The translations under genes were made by a program, and so were the position numbers. Positions 22,127 to 32,666 of a stretch of DNA of 64,000 nt are shown in pieces; position 1 is the first letter of the stretch, and the number at the start of each line of letters is the position of its first letter. The notes beneath the pieces are model-generated. The model did no database searches. It was not told where the DNA came from and was given only the letters and a program-made list of their open reading frames with translations. The DNA is from Monosporascus cannonballus (lineage: Eukaryota > Ascomycota > Sordariomycetes > Xylariales): positions 41,815 to 105,814 of the forward strand of contig QJNS01000041.1 in assembly GCA_004154925.1 (NCBI GenBank), given 5' to 3'.

Positions 22127-24296
22127 GAATATTACGGTTGTATGTAGCGATATATAGAGTCCCTCAGATAATAGTAGTCAGCCACGCTGCAGGAGAGACG
22201 GAAACCGCTCAGATCTTTCAACTGACGGGGAACGCGGCACTTCCATATCCAGACAAAACCCTTCACTTTTACTAGGGAGTCAGGCAGAGGATGGTTAACA
22301 CAACAGTGTATGAAGAAGAAATGTTGTCTCCGGAGAGCGAGAGTTGGTCAAGTGCTTTAGGGTGGTCCCCTTGTGCTCGTCGCTGGCTCTACCTCTCTGG
22401 ACCAAATTAAAATATTGCTCCGAAACGACCGGTGTCCTCCTGTGGGCGAAAAATTCGGCCTCATTGTTTCTACAAGGTCCGCAGGGCCCGATCTCAGGGA
22501 AAGGCGTCCAGGCCGAGTTTCTCAAACACGAGCGCCAGAGGCTAAAACTAAACGACCAGCTGCCTTTTACATATCCATTCGGCGCCTCGCGAGTTGAGAA
22601 GCCCAAACCCGGCGAGCAACTGGTTAGCGATTCGCAGGGAGACTCTCCGAGGCCTGTCAGAGGTCTGTCTTATCCTCGACATGGAGACGCTGGGTTACCG
22701 TCTTAACGATAGGGTCTCTTATCGGTCTGGGTTTCTTGCGCTCTATACTCGATTGCGGTTGATACCGCGGGTGATATCGTTGTCAAAGCCGCGCTATTCA
22801 GCTTCAGAGAAGACTTACCTCGCCCACTCGAGAATCTACCATCGACAGTGCCGACCGTCCACTATTGGCGGTGAGTATTGAGCGAGTGCCCCTGAGTTCT
22901 CGGACAATAAAGCGCTTTTTGTTTAGCATGAGGGCCTTCGTCTCTATTCGGCCGAACGCGAAGATGATCACAGGCTATTGAGTTGCCGGCAACCGAAGCT
23001 GGCTCTTACCGGCAGGAACAAGGTCATATTGGATATATCAGCCTCGTTGTTGAGTCCCATATCGGCAGCTACACAAGCGTGAAGTGCATAAGCCATATTT
23101 GCACCAACTACTACTGTCTAGGCGGCGTTGCCCTCAGACGAAGTTGGCGCAATAAACAACCCCTTTTTATTTTATTTTCACACCGGTCCTGATGGCTCAC
23201 GCCACGAAGGTCCGCATATTTGCGATGTAGCTGCCGCCGGCCTTGTGCTGTGCGCAGACCTTACTATTCATGAATCTTTACCAAAGAGTAGTTCATGACC
23301 GCGGCTGCACGTCGCTAAACTCGCCCTACTGGGGTTATTCCATGTACTTCCAGATTTCTCTCCAGACTTTAGCCATATCGCGATTACATTTACTGAGTCT
23401 GTACTACCAAGTTGCTCTCATCCCTTGAAGGGATGGGCGTGAAATTTTGAACTCCCGCATAATTGAAGCAGAGCTTAGTAGATTAGCACTAGAGACTACG
23501 TCTCATGCACAGAATGGCTACAGGCCAGAATTCAGTAATAGCACAGGCGAGACATGATTCAAGTGAAATAAATATAATAGAGGGCTGGAACATGCCACGA
23601 GCAGCCTGAGAGACTCCCGAGTTTCTCGGTTCGGGGATGCAGAAACGATCGGTACTGCGAACCACAGAACCACGATTACCGTAGATGGGGGGTCCTACCT
23701 TCTGGGATTCGTGTTGATTGCCTTCAGGTAACTCCGGGACTATATACTGATACCTAAACAAAGGGGCATCAGAGTTGTCCAGGCGATTGGACTAGGATTG
23801 TACTACATGCGCGTAGCAAAAGCAACCCCGTCGATAAGCGATAAGCCGATAATCAGCCACAGTGTGACAGCCCAGCCTCAGCCCACGAGACTTAAAGCCA
23901 CATTGCATTTTAGTACTCTATACTTCGTAGGCCCATTGACATACCATGATACATAGTAATCCCTGCGCTTATTGCCAACTTAGATCCCGGACTTCGTCGA
24001 ACACAGCTCATTCATTTGCTTAATTTACTTCCCCCTCGTGTCTTCCTTGTCGTTCAAGCAACCATATCTGTGCTGCATATTCCCGCCCGTGTTTATTCCA
24101 AAGCCGGGCCAAACTACGAGCCTACACTTTTCCGCCGTAGAAGAGCTTCGACAACAACATCGCAGTTCGGACAAGGCCGACAACCTTCTACCACTCACCT
24201 GGGAACCTACCGAACATCAGACTAGAGGAAGGAAAGCATCAGGCCGCCCTGACAGAATACGACCACGCAACAGGACGCCAAACCCAGAGAGAGACG
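22127..24296. other. Unidentified, probably decayed sequence upstream of HLJ1
   Basis: About 2.2 kb. Around 22300-23200 several frames have coding-like composition, for example AGDIVVKAALFSFREDLPRPL near 22764-22830, but stops interrupt every frame and I recognise no family. The last 200-300 bp before 24297 should hold the HLJ1 promoter and 5' UTR. Confidence 0.4.
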
Positions 24297-25481
24297 ATGA
24301 GCGCCAAAGCCTCAGGGGCCGACGCCTCCTCCGGCGCCGCGCGCTCGCGGGACCACAAGCAGGGGAACCAGGGGCGTTCGTATACGGCGGAGCAGGCGGC
24401 GGCGGTGCTGCGGATCCGGCGGTGCAAGGCGACGGCCTTCTACGACATCCTGGACCTCGAGGCCGTGCGGTCGACGTGCAGCGACGCCGACATCAAGAAG
24501 GCCTACCGCAAGCAGTCGCTGCTGACCCACCCGGACAAGAACGGCCACGAGCACGCCGACGAGGCCTTCAAGATGGTGTCCCGCGCGTTCGGCGTGCTCG
24601 GCGACAAGGAGAAGCGCGAGAAGTACGACCGCTTCGGCACCGACCCGGATTCGAGGTTCGAGAGCGCTAGGGCGCAGGCGAACCCGTTTTCCGGCTTCGG
24701 CCGCGCGGCCGGAGGGGGCGGCGGCGGCGGCGGCGGCGGGTTTGGGCGAGGCGGCGGTGTGTGGGAGGATGAGATCAGTCCAGAAGAGATGTTCCAGCGA
24801 TTCTTCAGCGGCGGCTTCGGTGGGCCCTTTGGTGGTGAGTGATACCGGTGCCCTTGAATCTCGTAGATGGATGGGTGATGAGCAGGTCGGGGCACGATAG
24901 GCTGACTAGCACATGCAGGATTCGACACGGGACCGCAGTTCGTCTTCAACATCGGCGGCAACAGAGGTTTCCGGGTGCACCAATTCGGGGGCGGGGTACC
25001 GCGAGCAAGGCCGCGCGCGGCCGGTGGCAACGGGCAACAACGCGAGGCGAGCGGGTGGGATACGCTGGTGAGCCTGCTACCGATCCTGTTCCTGTTCCTG
25101 TTCCCGCTGCTGAGCTCGATCTTTGCGGGATCGGGTGTCGGCGGCGGGGCGCAAAGCCCATTACCGGCCATGTCGTTCGACGAGGCCCGGCCGCCGCACA
25201 CGCTGCACCGCACGACGCCCAAGATGCACGTCGACTACTACGTGGACCCGGCGGACGTGGCCGGGTGGAGCGACGGCCAGCTGCGGCGGCTCGACCGCGA
25301 CGCCGAGATCGGGTTCGCGCGCGCCTTGCGCCGCGCCTGCGACGTCGAGACGGCCACCCAACAGCGCCTCATAGACGACGCCCAGGGCTGGTTCTTCCCC
25401 GACGAGGACAAGCTGCGTGTCGCCAAGGAGTTCCAGAAGGTCAACTGTCAGCGCATGGATAGGCTCGGCCTCTCGCGGTAG
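24297..25481 (+). CDS. HLJ1: ER-membrane DnaJ co-chaperone, HLJ1/DNAJB12-type
   Basis: Two exons: 24297-24834 and 24919-25481, with the intron starting GTGAGT. The J domain begins at about residue 48 (FYDILDLE), carries the Hsp70-activating HPD at 78-80 and ends KYDRFGTDPDSR. A Gly-rich linker with a run of ten glycines follows, then FFSGGFGG. The second exon has a hydrophobic anchor (LLPILFLFLFPLLSSIF) and the conserved C-terminal domain of the HLJ1/DNAJB12 family. Hlj1 is tail-facing at the ER membrane and recruits cytosolic Hsp70 for ERAD of membrane proteins. GC-rich third positions contrast with the decayed flanks and indicate a maintained gene. Confidence 0.92.
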
Positions 25482-26119
25482 CACTGTTTGAGGCTTCCCG
25501 GTACTTGATACGTGCGTGTGTGGAAATGAGCTGTCCCTAGCGTCTGACTGAATGGATTGAACCGTGCTCCTTGTATGACTGCCTCTATTTTTGTTTGGTC
25601 TATCAGGGAGGCAAGTCAAGCATGAAGGGGCGATGTGAAAGAATACTTGTAATGCTCGGCGTTGGGGAAAATCAAATGTCAATAAGGGGGTAGCATCTTG
25701 CCGACTTGCTGCGGACGCATTTGCATATCGTAATCCCCTTTCCTAGAGACTAAGGGAATGTCTTGATGAGCTATTATCTGCATTATGATGTTCCTATACG
25801 CCTAATCGCCGGCATTAATGATAATGACTGAGTAATAGAACCAGTATGATGGGTACACGTCATTAAACAATATCCATTGCAACTTGCGAGCGAGTTACAA
25901 CACTTCGCTGCTATGCGTGCTGTCTACTTCGGATGCTAGCTTATGAACGCCTCCTGATGGGCACTTATTGCAAGACTTCTACGCTGAGAATCGAAATGCG
26001 GAACTCATGGCGGCAACCCAGTACGCGCCCCTGGTGCAATAACACCGTCTCATGTCGCGGGAACGCCCGGACCCTGTATACTCCGGCCCCGCTCGTTACA
26101 TCCCTAACCCCCCTCGGTT
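25482..26119. other. Convergent spacer
   Basis: 640 bp between the 3' ends of HLJ1 and the PP2C gene. Nothing supported. Confidence 0.6.
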
Positions 26120-28135
26120 TCACCGCCCCATCGCATGCGAGTCCCCGCCCCTCCTCGGGTCGTTGGCCTCGCTCCGCCTGTAGTCCCTGATCTCCCTGGT
26201 GCCGAGGCTGCCGACGCCGCCCTCGCCGCGGCGCTCCCAGCCGCCGAGGCGGACGACGAGGCAGGTGGCGTTGTCGCCGTCGCGCGAGACCTCGGTGGCG
26301 TAGGCGACGACGTCGCGCGCGGCGCGCTCGGGCGTGGGCGCCTCCTTGATGACGTCGGCGAGCTCCTGGTCCGGCAGGCTGCCCGACACGCCGTCCGACA
26401 CGAGCGCCAGGAAGCTGTACTGCGCCGGCCCCAGCTCGACGCGCGCCACCTCGGGCTCGGCCGACACGCCGAGCCGCTTTGAACCCATGTCCCCGAAGGC
26501 GCGCGAGTTGGCGAGCCCCTGGATGCGCTCCTCGCCGAACGAGTCCGCCACGAGCGACCCCGCGAACCGCCGCAGCCGCCGCGACTCCCCCGGGGAACCC
26601 GGGTGGTGGTCCGCGGTCAGCGGCACGGCGCGGCCCGTCGCCGTCTCGCACAGCAGGATGCGCGTATCGCCCACGTGGCCGACGACGAGCGTCGACGAGG
26701 CGGCCGGGTGCCAGAAGGGGGCCGGCGTCGGCGTCGAGATAAGCGCCACCGACGCCGTTGACCCGCCCTTGAACCGCGACGAGCCCCCGATGTAGTGTCC
26801 CGACGGCGGCATGTGGTACGGCTTGCCCAGGATCTCGTCGTTGTTGACAGCCACGTCCGAGACGTACGGGTCGTCGGGGTCGGGCTTGCGGGCCTGCGCC
26901 GCCACGAAGTCGAGGTCCGCGCGCAGGAAGGCGTATGTCAGGACCGACTCGATGGTCACCGGGGGCTCTGGGGCGTCCGGATCCACGTTCTTGTACGCGA
27001 AGTGTGGGGGATTGAAGCGCTTGAAGTATCCGCCGACCGTCTTCTTATACTCCTCGGCCAATTCCTTCTGCAGCCTCAATGCCTTGGATTGAGAAGCCTT
27101 GGCCAGTACCGGTTCGGCGCCCTCTATAGCACTCGCGTTGGCGATCCCGGTGCTTTTAGCTTTAGCCAATGCTTCTTGCGAGCTCTTGATGTCCAATTTG
27201 TCCAGTGATCGGGTTCCACCAGCCTCCGCAGTGCCCGCTGGCGCCGTATCCGTTCCACGGTTCGACCCCGAAACGGGCTTATGGATCTTACTGTGAGGGC
27301 GGAGGCTGCTCTTGAGTTCGAACTCATCCGCAGCCTCCTCGATATAGCCGTGGAGTTCATTCTTCAGGAATTCGCTGCACTGAGTGCCCCCGTGGCCATC
27401 GAATACCCCGAAGTAGAAGATCTGCGGATCGCCGAATGCGCTGTCGGCTGGCGTCGCTTCCCCGCTCTTCTTTATGGCGCTCCGCACGAGACTGATAGGG
27501 GCCCGCTTGGCGAAGGCGGGCAGATCGATGGTGCCCGCCTGGTGCGTGTCTTCATTGCTGGGACGCGACCCCCTCGACTCGGCGGCCCCAAAGTGGTGTT
27601 TCGCGCTTTTGAGCGGTATGCGAACAACGGTGAGCTCGCGGCTCGGCGGTATATGTGGAGGCGAAGCGGCGGGGGCGGCGCCCGGCTCTGCGACGTGCGG
27701 TGCCGCGGCAGATCTTGGTAGCTGGTGGTGTAGAGCGCCCCGCGAGCTCGAGTCTGGGTGTAGGGACGAGGATGGGAGGTGCGTCACGAAGTAATTATGG
27801 AAGCCACGTCGGACATTATGGCCTGTCGAGGTGTTATGTTGCTCGTGGGCACGTAACGTGCTGCTCCTGGGGACAGCTGCTGCTGCTTCTTGGATTCCAG
27901 ATATGGACCTCGACCGGGAATAGGTTATCTGTCTCGCCACGTGGGCATTCGCCGTGTTCCGAGTATAGGTTGGGGTCTGGGCCTCGAAGAAGGTTGCGAT
28001 GAAGCCTGAGGGCAGTCCTCGGTGAGCGCAAGCTTCGGAGAACTGAGAGGGCGACTGGGCAAGACGGCCGGGCGACTTACCATACGTATCTCTCAGAGAC
28101 CACCGCTTGGGAGACCCCCGCCCAAGGGCCATCAT
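26120..28135 (-). CDS. PP2C-type protein phosphatase, PTC6-like, probably mitochondrial
   Basis: Single long exon. The open frame extends 5' to 28246 but only through a TTG; the first ATG pair is at 28135/28132. An Arg/Ser-rich N-terminus without acidic residues precedes the catalytic domain, consistent with a mitochondrial presequence. PP2C metal-binding motifs are in order: SRPSNEDTHQ, FGVFDGHGG, GHVGDTRILL, ADHHPGSPGE, SRAFGDMGSKR, ALVSDGVSG and DGDNATCLVV. A long low-complexity insert (Lys/Ala/Ser-rich, about 80 residues) sits between the first two motifs, as in fungal PTC6 proteins. Yeast Ptc6 dephosphorylates mitochondrial targets including pyruvate dehydrogenase and affects mitophagy. 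Enzyme family is certain; the PTC6 subtype is likely. Confidence 0.88.
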   Translation of the reverse strand: MMALGRGSPKRWSLRDTYGKSPGRLAQSPSQFSEACAHRGLPSGFIATFFEAQTPTYTRNTANAHVARQITYSRSRSISGIQEAAAAVPRSSTLRAHEQHNTSTGHNVRRGFHNYFVTHLPSSSLHPDSSSRGALHHQLPRSAAAPHVAEPGAAPAASPPHIPPSRELTVVRIPLKSAKHHFGAAESRGSRPSNEDTHQAGTIDLPAFAKRAPISLVRSAIKKSGEATPADSAFGDPQIFYFGVFDGHGGTQCSEFLKNELHGYIEEAADEFELKSSLRPHSKIHKPVSGSNRGTDTAPAGTAEAGGTRSLDKLDIKSSQEALAKAKSTGIANASAIEGAEPVLAKASQSKALRLQKELAEEYKKTVGGYFKRFNPPHFAYKNVDPDAPEPPVTIESVLTYAFLRADLDFVAAQARKPDPDDPYVSDVAVNNDEILGKPYHMPPSGHYIGGSSRFKGGSTASVALISTPTPAPFWHPAASSTLVVGHVGDTRILLCETATGRAVPLTADHHPGSPGESRRLRRFAGSLVADSFGEERIQGLANSRAFGDMGSKRLGVSAEPEVARVELGPAQYSFLALVSDGVSGSLPDQELADVIKEAPTPERAARDVVAYATEVSRDGDNATCLVVRLGGWERRGEGGVGSLGTREIRDYRRSEANDPRRGGDSHAMGR

Positions 28136-29795
28136 CCCTTCGACTATATGCGGAGTGACCCGGTATGCGGCGGTACATGGAAACGTCGACGATGTTGTAT
28201 GTACAGGTAGTACGGGGTTGTACCACGGAATATCAGAAGTGTTCAACCGTATTCACTCTTCCACTCCACCTCCACCACTGCTCGGAGAGGTGTGGTGTAA
28301 TCAAAGATTGGGCTACGTAATGGTGAAAAGAAAAGCAAACCGCCGCTAAGCTGCCCAAACCGCAATTGGCCAAAGGCTGATTGATACAGTAACTCTAGTG
28401 GCGAAGTCTAACAAGCCAGCCAGCTAGGAGGTTGAGATTCTGTCAAAAATCAAGGGCCAGCGTAAGTCGACAGAACCAACAAGATTTTATAGAAAGAGAA
28501 AACTGTAAGGGCGACCAAACCTAGTTTCAAAAGCCGACGGTTTACTGAAGTCAAAAGAAGGTTTCTTATCGGTTCTGAGGCCTGCCCGTATTCCCTTCCA
28601 AGGCTGTTAGTGCAGCGCAGCGCAGCGCAGCGCAGTGCAGTGTGGCATCCTTATAGGCATCTGGTAAGTTTCACCACACATTGCGATGCTGTTGAGATCA
28701 TGTTCTCTTTCGGAAATCTAAGGAATTTAGGGCCGGGTTTGTCCGGCGGGGTCCCCCACCAAACCCCGCCGACCCGGAAAGGCAATAACGCATATATGTA
28801 TGAAGTCCGCTGAGAGGCTATAGTTGAGCAGCCTAGTTAATTACATGTTTTTGGGGTGGGTTTCACTACATTCATCCTCAGCTGCCACATGCCACCCTAG
28901 GTTACCCAATCAGGGCGTTGGATGTGTTGTGAAGTTTGGCGTCGGTGGCTCTGAGCACAACCACCGACATATGATGACATCGCTACTAAGGACCGTCTCT
29001 GGCTCCTTGTATTTTGCTGGCCCAGACTCGAATTTTGGTTAAGTGTACAAACCGTTACATACACTTATTATTAGTCAATTAGCTTCGTTTTCTCTGTCCG
29101 CCGCCGTACTTTGAACAAAGGGATAAATGCATACGAAGACGTGACATAAGATAGAGAGAGAATCGTACTACGAAGTAGACGAGGCAGATTCACCTTAAAA
29201 TATGGATGCTCAGATTTGCAAAAAAAAGGTTTGTTTAAGCTCGACTTGATTGAAGTTATCAGTGGTTGTTAGTTCTACTCTAAGATACCTAGGCACTATT
29301 CAAACCAAGAAACATCATTACCTACCTACGCAATACCTGACTTTTGTCCTTCGCTTCGGACCTTTAACTTCTGATCTAAAGGGAACATTGAAACATGAAA
29401 CTCCAGTTACACTTCGAGTGTGCTGCCTCTTGTCAATACGCGGAGGCGCCGGCTATGCGGCATCCTACCTGATTCGTTACTGCCGCTGAAGGTGTCGAAC
29501 CTGCTTTTCTCGCTTGTCTCCACACTCCAATTCTCGGCTGCCGTGACGTTGCCAAGAGGCAGGCGTTCTTTTAGGCAATACCCGCCCCTTTCTCATCTAA
29601 CCCGCGGGCTAGTCGACACGCGGATATATATTATGTCTATCTCCAACGTCGGGTCAGTCGTGTTGCGCGTGGTGGTTTTCCTGGCTACGCTCATCAACTT
29701 TTCCACGGCACTATCCCATGTCGAACCGGTACTTCTTATCGGCCTGTACATAATCTCGCGATTGTTTGGTCGGGCGCCGGACGAATTCTGGCAGG
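28136..29795. other. Divergent spacer with microsatellite and hairpin
   Basis: 1.66 kb between divergent PP2C and TDT genes. It contains a GCAGC pentamer array at about 28613-28641 and a GC-rich inverted repeat at about 28736-28782 (arms CCGGCGGGGT and ACCCCGCCG). No supported gene. Confidence 0.5.
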
Positions 29796-31580
29796 ATGCC
29801 CGGAGCTGTGAGTTCGGAGCGCGCCCATGAGCCTTACGAAAATGGCTACGTGACGCCTAGGGAGGAACATTTCGAATCCGGGGGGGGGTTCGCGCGTCCG
29901 ACGAATCGGGGGCGCGACAGGAGTCATACCGACAGTGTATCTGGGAATGGCTTCTTTCAGGCCCATGATCCGGACAGCCTGGCGAGGATGATTTCCAACG
30001 CGAGGAAAGACCGCTGTGGCAAGAAGATTGGGATCCGCGACCGGATATGCTGCTATCAGTGGACCTGGTTTACAATGGTAAGCAGTCGTATGCGGTGCTT
30101 GTGGTGAAAACTTGGCCGTCCGTCCACGTCCGCTGATCCGCCTCTAGACGATGGTAAGCAACGTGCACCGAAGGAGGAGACCCAACAGCATACCATTCTC
30201 ACACCTCCTGCAACAAATAGGCGACGGGCGGAATCGCCAATGTCTTTCATTCCAGTAAGTACTTTTGTAACGGGGTGATTAAACCGTGCGAGCTGACAGA
30301 GCTTTAGTATGGGTCGCGTATGAGGCTGCTTGGCTCTACTACATCGGGCTTGTCTTCTTTCTCTTTAACATGAGCCTTTTTATCATGAACTGTGTCTTAA
30401 TCATAATGAGATTCAGAATGGTACCCGGTAGTTTCACCCACTCCTTCACGGACCAGGTCGAGTCTCTCTTCATCCCAGCCGTGGTGAGTCTCCTGAAGCA
30501 CTCGATGACAAAAGACACGTTCTTACGCATGTAGTTCGTATCGACGGGCACTATTCTCATTAACGTGTGCGAATTCGGTATCCCCTATGTGAGCCAGTGG
30601 CTGGTAAAGGCGATGTTAGTTCTGTTCTGGGTGTATGGCGGCGTCTGCATGATAGCCAGCGCTGCCATGTATCTGGTTCTTTGGTCGACTCAGTAAGTAT
30701 TTTCTTCCCATCGGCGCTGACTCGGGCTCTTGCACTAATCATTGCGCACTAGGGTCTTCCCTATTCACACTATGACACCGGTCTGGGTCTTTCCAGCTTA
30801 TCCTCTGCTCCTAACAGCGCCCTTCGCGGGCAATCTGATCCAGTCGGCGGTATCCGCCAACGAACATCCAAAGTTTAACTTCATCCCCATGGCCTTTTGC
30901 GCCGTGGCGATACAGGGCACCGGGTTTCTGATTTCTTTCATGATCTGTGCTGCGTTCATTTATCGACTCATGACGCAGAAGCTTCCTCGCGACACCCAAC
31001 GACCGGGTGTAGTTAGTATAAACCCGGGGTGCCAGCCAAGTTGACAATGCCGCTAACACACCTATTAGTTCATCTCCGTTGGACCTAGTGGGTTTACCGT
31101 TGCCGGTTTAGGTACGTTCCCTTTTTCTTGGCCCGCGGTGAGTGACCCTTGTGCTGACCTGCCTGCCTCCGCTCTCCAGTCCTGCTCGGCCAGAAAGCAG
31201 AGGTCATCGTCCCGGCGAGCTTCGGGAGCCAGGAGCACGCCGTCCTGATACTGCGGATCATCTCGAACCTCGTAGGGCTCTGGCTCTGGGGGCTGAGCGT
31301 CTGGTTCTTCCTCGTGTCGGTCGGGTCGCTCTGGAAGTACGTGCGCCCCGAGCGTAGCATGCCGTTCCAGATGACGTGGTGGTCCTTCGTGTTCCCCAAC
31401 ACGGCCCTCGTCACGGCGACGCTGGCGATGGCCACCGCGCTCGATAGCGCCGGCCTGCGCGTCTTCGGCTGCGTCATGGCCGCCTGCCTCACCATCGTCT
31501 GGCTCCTCGTCTTCGTCACCATGCTCCGCTGTCTCTGGAAGCGGCAGCTCTTGTGGCCGAAGGAGTTGGATAGTAGATGA
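29796..31580 (+). CDS. TDT/SLAC1-family transporter (C4-dicarboxylate/malic acid or sulfite type)
   Basis: Exons: 29796-30077, microexon 30148-30153, 30221-30254, 30308-30483, 30535-30692, 30753-31008, 31069-31111 and 31180-31580. Joined, they give the family hallmark WTWFTM-TM-ATGGIANV, then IGLVFFLFN, SFTDQVESLFIPA, VFPIHTMTPVWVFPAYPLLL, QGTGFLISF, RLMTQKLPRDTQRPG and ISVGPSGFTVAGL. Ten hydrophobic segments fit the tellurite-resistance/dicarboxylate transporter (TDT, PF03595) fold that includes fission-yeast Mae1 and yeast Ssu1. It is a plasma-membrane anion transporter or channel; malate versus sulfite cannot be settled here. The second exon is only six bases (ACGATG), encoding the Thr-Met of the motif. 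All joints keep frame. Confidence 0.9.
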
Positions 31581-32666
31581 ATATGAATTTGAATTGGGTT
31601 AAATATTGTCGGGCCGTAACAGGATGTTGGCTTCCTTTCTGCGCATAAAACAGTATTGCAAATCGTAGTATGTACAGATGTTTCATGTTATCGGGAGCAG
31701 GAGGGTAGTTATAGAGACTAGAATGCCGAAGGGGAATATATATACGTGACGAAATCAATGTAACCTTCGTATGATACACAACATTGGCCATAAGATACCC
31801 CATATATTTAGCATAACACTTTGTCGTTTCGCAGCGAATTCGCATATGCGTTAGACCAAGGTTTGGGTTCGACGACACGGTGCTAGGGCAATAAGGAGGA
31901 GCAACCAACTGCCTGTACCATCCCGCCGTGGTAGTCTACATAATATGACTCCTGCTGTTGAGCGAGACCAATTGCAGTGCGTCTAAGTTTCCACACACAT
32001 ACATCGCACCAGTAGAACGGGGAGTATGACACCGAGTTCGCATTCGCCGCGGGGTGGGAGAGAAAAGATCCTGCTCCTTGTCAGATATCCAATCCCTCTG
32101 GACTAAAGCCGCGAACACACTCCAGGTACCGGTAGACTGCCGTGCGCACCGCCTACAGTACCGCACCTTTGATGGGGCCTGCGATGTACAGAATGTAGGC
32201 CGCCTGTCGAAGACAAGGGGTTCGAGGCCTTAGCAAATGCCTTGGAGGGGATATACGGCCGCCAAGGCGAGAAAGCCGTGTCTACGTTGTCCGTCGAAGG
32301 GAAGAGGATAAGAGGACGCAATATAGAAGATATTGGGGTAAATTAAAGGAACAAAACCGTTTGCGGAGGGGATGGATATCATTGACGTGGCTGCCGGCGT
32401 TCGTGAAAGTCGACGTGATTTCATCGCGTCGCGTTTGCTCCTATAGCAAAGCCGGTTTGTGCTTCTACGCAGGAAAATTATATCTAGAATTTTGAATATG
32501 ACCGACGGGTTCACGGAAAGGAAGAGGAGCTGTTGTGCTACGCGGAAACAGGCTCTTGCAAAGGACAGCCAAGGCGAGTACAGCAGTACAGCTTCGGTGG
32601 CGCCGCGGGCAAAACGCCTGGTCCATAGGTGGCTAATACCGCCGAAAATTATATCAACTGGGTAAC
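31581..32666. other. Convergent spacer
   Basis: 1.1 kb between the 3' ends of the TDT transporter and RTP1. Nothing supported. Confidence 0.6.
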
